Assembly: GCA_964450715.1 (NCBI GenBank)
Contig: CAYVFC010000025.1
Location: 1 to 64,000, forward strand
Origin: CAYVFC01 sp964450715
GTDB lineage: Bacteria > Myxococcota_A > Polyangia > Polyangiales > JAFGIB01
DNA: 64,000 nucleotides
Reading direction: 5' to 3'
Numbering within the stretch: position 1 is the stretch's first letter; each line of letters starts with the position of its first letter. Of this stretch, positions 62,417 through 64,000 are shown piece after piece. The notes under the pieces are model-generated. The model was not told where the DNA came from. It saw only the letters and a list, made by a program, of their open reading frames with translations, and ran no database searches. The translations under genes and the position numbers were made by a program.

Positions 62417-62432
62417 GGTTCGACCGTTGGGC

Positions 62433-63665
62433 CTAAGCGTCGTCGACCAGCTGTAAAATCGACAGCAGTCGGTCGGCCACGGCGCTCCAGGTATGACTCT
62501 CGGCGTTCTGACGGGCCCGCCGCCCCATGCGGGCCAGACGTTCCGGATCGAGTAGCAGTTTGGTTAAAACATCCGCCAGCGCTTCCGGATCGGAAGCCGG
62601 GACGATCTCTCCGCTTTCGCCCGGTACTATCGCATCGGGCATACCGCCCGAGCCGGTGGTAACGACCGGGGTCGCGCAGGCTTGAGCCTCGAGCAACACC
62701 ATTCCGAAGCCCTCCACATCGCCCCGTTGGTCATCGATCCGGCTGACCAGTACGAATAGATCCGCAGCCGAATATAGGCTCGGCAGCTCCTCTTCCGCAA
62801 CTCGTCCGAGAAAGCGTACGCAGCCCGCCACGCCGAGCCGCCTGGCTTGCGTTTCGAGCCGCGGGCGGTCGGGCCCTTCACCCGCGACGAGATAGCGTAG
62901 ATTCGGAAAGCGCGTTCGCAGCCTCGGTAGAGCTTCGATCACGGTATCGATGCCCTTGCGGGGAACCAGACGGGAAACGGTCAACAGGCAAGGCGACGCG
63001 ACCTGGTCGCGATAATGCTCCATCTCCCCGGCCGAGCGTCGGGGCCGAAAGCGCGTAACATCCACACCCGGATGTAGAACCGCAACCCGTTGTGGAAAAG
63101 CGCCCGCCCGTACGGCGAGCGTTGAAGTGTGAGCGCTGTTGACGAGCACGCGGGTGGCCGCCCGTAGCACCCGGGAACGCACCAGCGCATTGAGTCGCCT
63201 CGGCAAGACGCTCTTCGCGGCGGGCATTAACTCGTTACCGTGACCCACGATCGCCAGCGGTCGACCTCCGAGCGCGGCGGGGCGGATGGCGGGGACGATG
63301 GCGGAAGTCCACTGCATGCATAAGATCGCACGGACGGTGTCGAGTCGCGGCCATAACGCTTTGGCCAGCCCGAGCTCGCGTGCCGGCCAGCCCGGATAGC
63401 GTACGACCCGGTAGTTGGCCTGGTTGTCGTGAGCGTCGGCACCGGGCAGCGCCGGCGCGAATACGGTAAGCCGTGGCCATCTGGCGCTCAGCGCCCGCGC
63501 GAGGTCTTCGCTGAATCGCTCGATCCCGCCCAGAGCCGGTGGGAAGTTTTGTGTCGCGATGACTAGATGGTCGTTCGCGCTTCCGGGATATTTATTGTTT
63601 CTATTCACCTTACTCGTCGATCCCTTTTTCGGGATCCTGTCTTCCGGTTTGGTTACCTTCTTCAC
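62433..63665 (-). CDS. GT4-family glycosyltransferase (PimB-like)
   Basis: The 410-residue GT-B protein reads ATQNFPPALGGIERFSEDLARAL at the N-terminal acceptor loop and EGFGMVLLEAQACATPVVTT at the E-x7-E motif, with VSRLVPRKGIDTVIEAL in between. Homology begins near residue 33; the first 30 residues are Lys-rich and uncertain. The start shown is GTG at 63665, for which no good ribosome-binding site exists, so a later start may be used. It is upstream of the GT39-like gene on the same strand. Confidence 0.85.
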   Translation of the reverse strand: MKKVTKPEDRIPKKGSTSKVNRNNKYPGSANDHLVIATQNFPPALGGIERFSEDLARALSARWPRLTVFAPALPGADAHDNQANYRVVRYPGWPARELGLAKALWPRLDTVRAILCMQWTSAIVPAIRPAALGGRPLAIVGHGNELMPAAKSVLPRRLNALVRSRVLRAATRVLVNSAHTSTLAVRAGAFPQRVAVLHPGVDVTRFRPRRSAGEMEHYRDQVASPCLLTVSRLVPRKGIDTVIEALPRLRTRFPNLRYLVAGEGPDRPRLETQARRLGVAGCVRFLGRVAEEELPSLYSAADLFVLVSRIDDQRGDVEGFGMVLLEAQACATPVVTTGSGGMPDAIVPGESGEIVPASDPEALADVLTKLLLDPERLARMGRRARQNAESHTWSAVADRLLSILQLVDDA

Positions 63666-63745
63666 GGGGAGAGCATAACGCAGTTTACGAACTGGAGAAA
63701 AGATGATGCGAACAGAAGACAGAGGGGATCCGATATCGCCCGACG

Positions 63746-64000
63746 CTACCAGGGTCTACAGACACGGTTCCGCGCAGGTTTCGGTAGAGTAGTCGCACCA
63801 GCGGCTCTCGCATTCATCGAACCGCCGACAGGGCCGAGCTCGCCGCAGGTGGGCGGCATTTCTTGCGAGCCCGCGTATAGCGAGACCACCGCCTGGCAGA
63901 AGGTCATGCTGGCGAAATCCGGCGGGGCGAGCTCGCTGGTGCGGCCGAGCTCGGCCGCGGCCAAGCGGATGACGTTGCCCAGCGAGCTATCCGCTGCCAG
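63746..64000 (-). CDS. Partial exported Cys-containing protein, cut by window edge, C-terminus frameshifted
   Basis: The frame is open to the right end of the window, so the N-terminus is missing. It reads LAADSSLGNVIRLAAAELGR, then FASMTFCQAVVSLYAG and EMPPTCGELGP. After that the frame loses character (VGGSMNARAAG) until a stop at 63746. In another minus-strand frame a Cys-rich end appears at once (PCRRFDECESRWCDYSTE then TCAEPCL and stop at 63756). Adding one G to the plus-strand GGG at 63831-63833 restores a joined reading. It is probably a real gene with an assembly error or frameshift. The function is unknown. Confidence 0.5.
   Translation of the reverse strand: MAADSSLGNVIRLAAAELGRTSELAPPDFASMTFCQAVVSLYAGSQEMPPTCGELGPVGGSMNARAAGATTLPKPARNRVCRPW

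Overview
The window is GC-rich chromosomal DNA from a Gram-negative bacterium. The most likely source is Myxococcota or a related delta-proteobacterial lineage. The evidence is indirect: many lipobox-bearing exported lipoproteins with Gly/Ala/Ser-rich linkers or aspartate-rich calcium-type repeats, a leucine-rich-solenoid lipoprotein, a MopE-like metal-binding segment inside a sulfatase, and a dnaA-dnaN-recF cluster. No rRNA, tRNA, CRISPR array, phage or complete insertion sequence was recognised. The assignment to phylum is inference from gene content.

Layout. 0.5-7.1 kb: uvrB, a stand-alone receiver protein, an RluA-type pseudouridine synthase, a dnaJ homologue and an orphan FliI/SctN-type ATPase. 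7.3-12 kb: recF, dnaN and dnaA, all on the minus strand, with a 461-base AT-rich gap between dnaN and dnaA and a 570-base gap upstream of dnaA. This is the likely replication-origin neighbourhood. 12-22.3 kb: outer-membrane and lipoprotein genes, a hydratase-2, rpsU, clpB and a serine hydrolase. 22.5-29.7 kb: asnB, then a tightly packed minus-strand operon of a membrane sulfatase/phosphotransferase and two GT-C type membrane proteins. 30-35.5 kb: a Cys-repeat lipoprotein, a Ycf46-like AAA ATPase, a PilB/GspE ATPase and a zinc-ribbon membrane protein. 35.5-47.4 kb: cstA, four exported proteins (a PHP/DUF3604-like protein, a Cys-rich protein, a lipase-like hydrolase and an LRR solenoid), an nfeD gene next to a truncated flotillin, and a GT39-like membrane glycosyltransferase. 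47.5-52.9 kb: small metabolic genes (TerB-like, ABM, inositol monophosphatase, radical SAM, CoA transferase, HIT) and a lipoprotein. 53.1-56.6 kb: a ferrous-iron uptake locus (DtxR-FeoA fusion, feoB, FeoB-associated Cys protein) with two matching candidate operators. 56.9-63.7 kb: a glycan cluster of three GT4 enzymes, a flippase and a GT39-like protein. The window ends inside a Cys-rich exported protein.

How genes work together. The glycan genes at 24-29 kb, 45.7 kb and 57-63.7 kb suggest a large investment in cell-surface polysaccharide or envelope modification. The Feo locus is a self-contained, probably iron-controlled unit. The Ycf46-like ATPase and PilB share one transcription unit.

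The most distinctive non-coding signal is a set of roughly 90-110 base palindromic elements. Each has near-perfect terminal inverted repeats of 19-30 bases around an unrelated core (7.1, 24.1, 24.2 and 31.3 kb), and there is a larger nested one at 19.8 kb. Three copies of a second dispersed palindrome family lie at 2.65, 29.8 and 45.6 kb. Two of the first type supply the stop codons of neighbouring genes. Two probable single-base frameshifts (56.67 and 63.83 kb) both sit in short C-runs and may be assembly errors.
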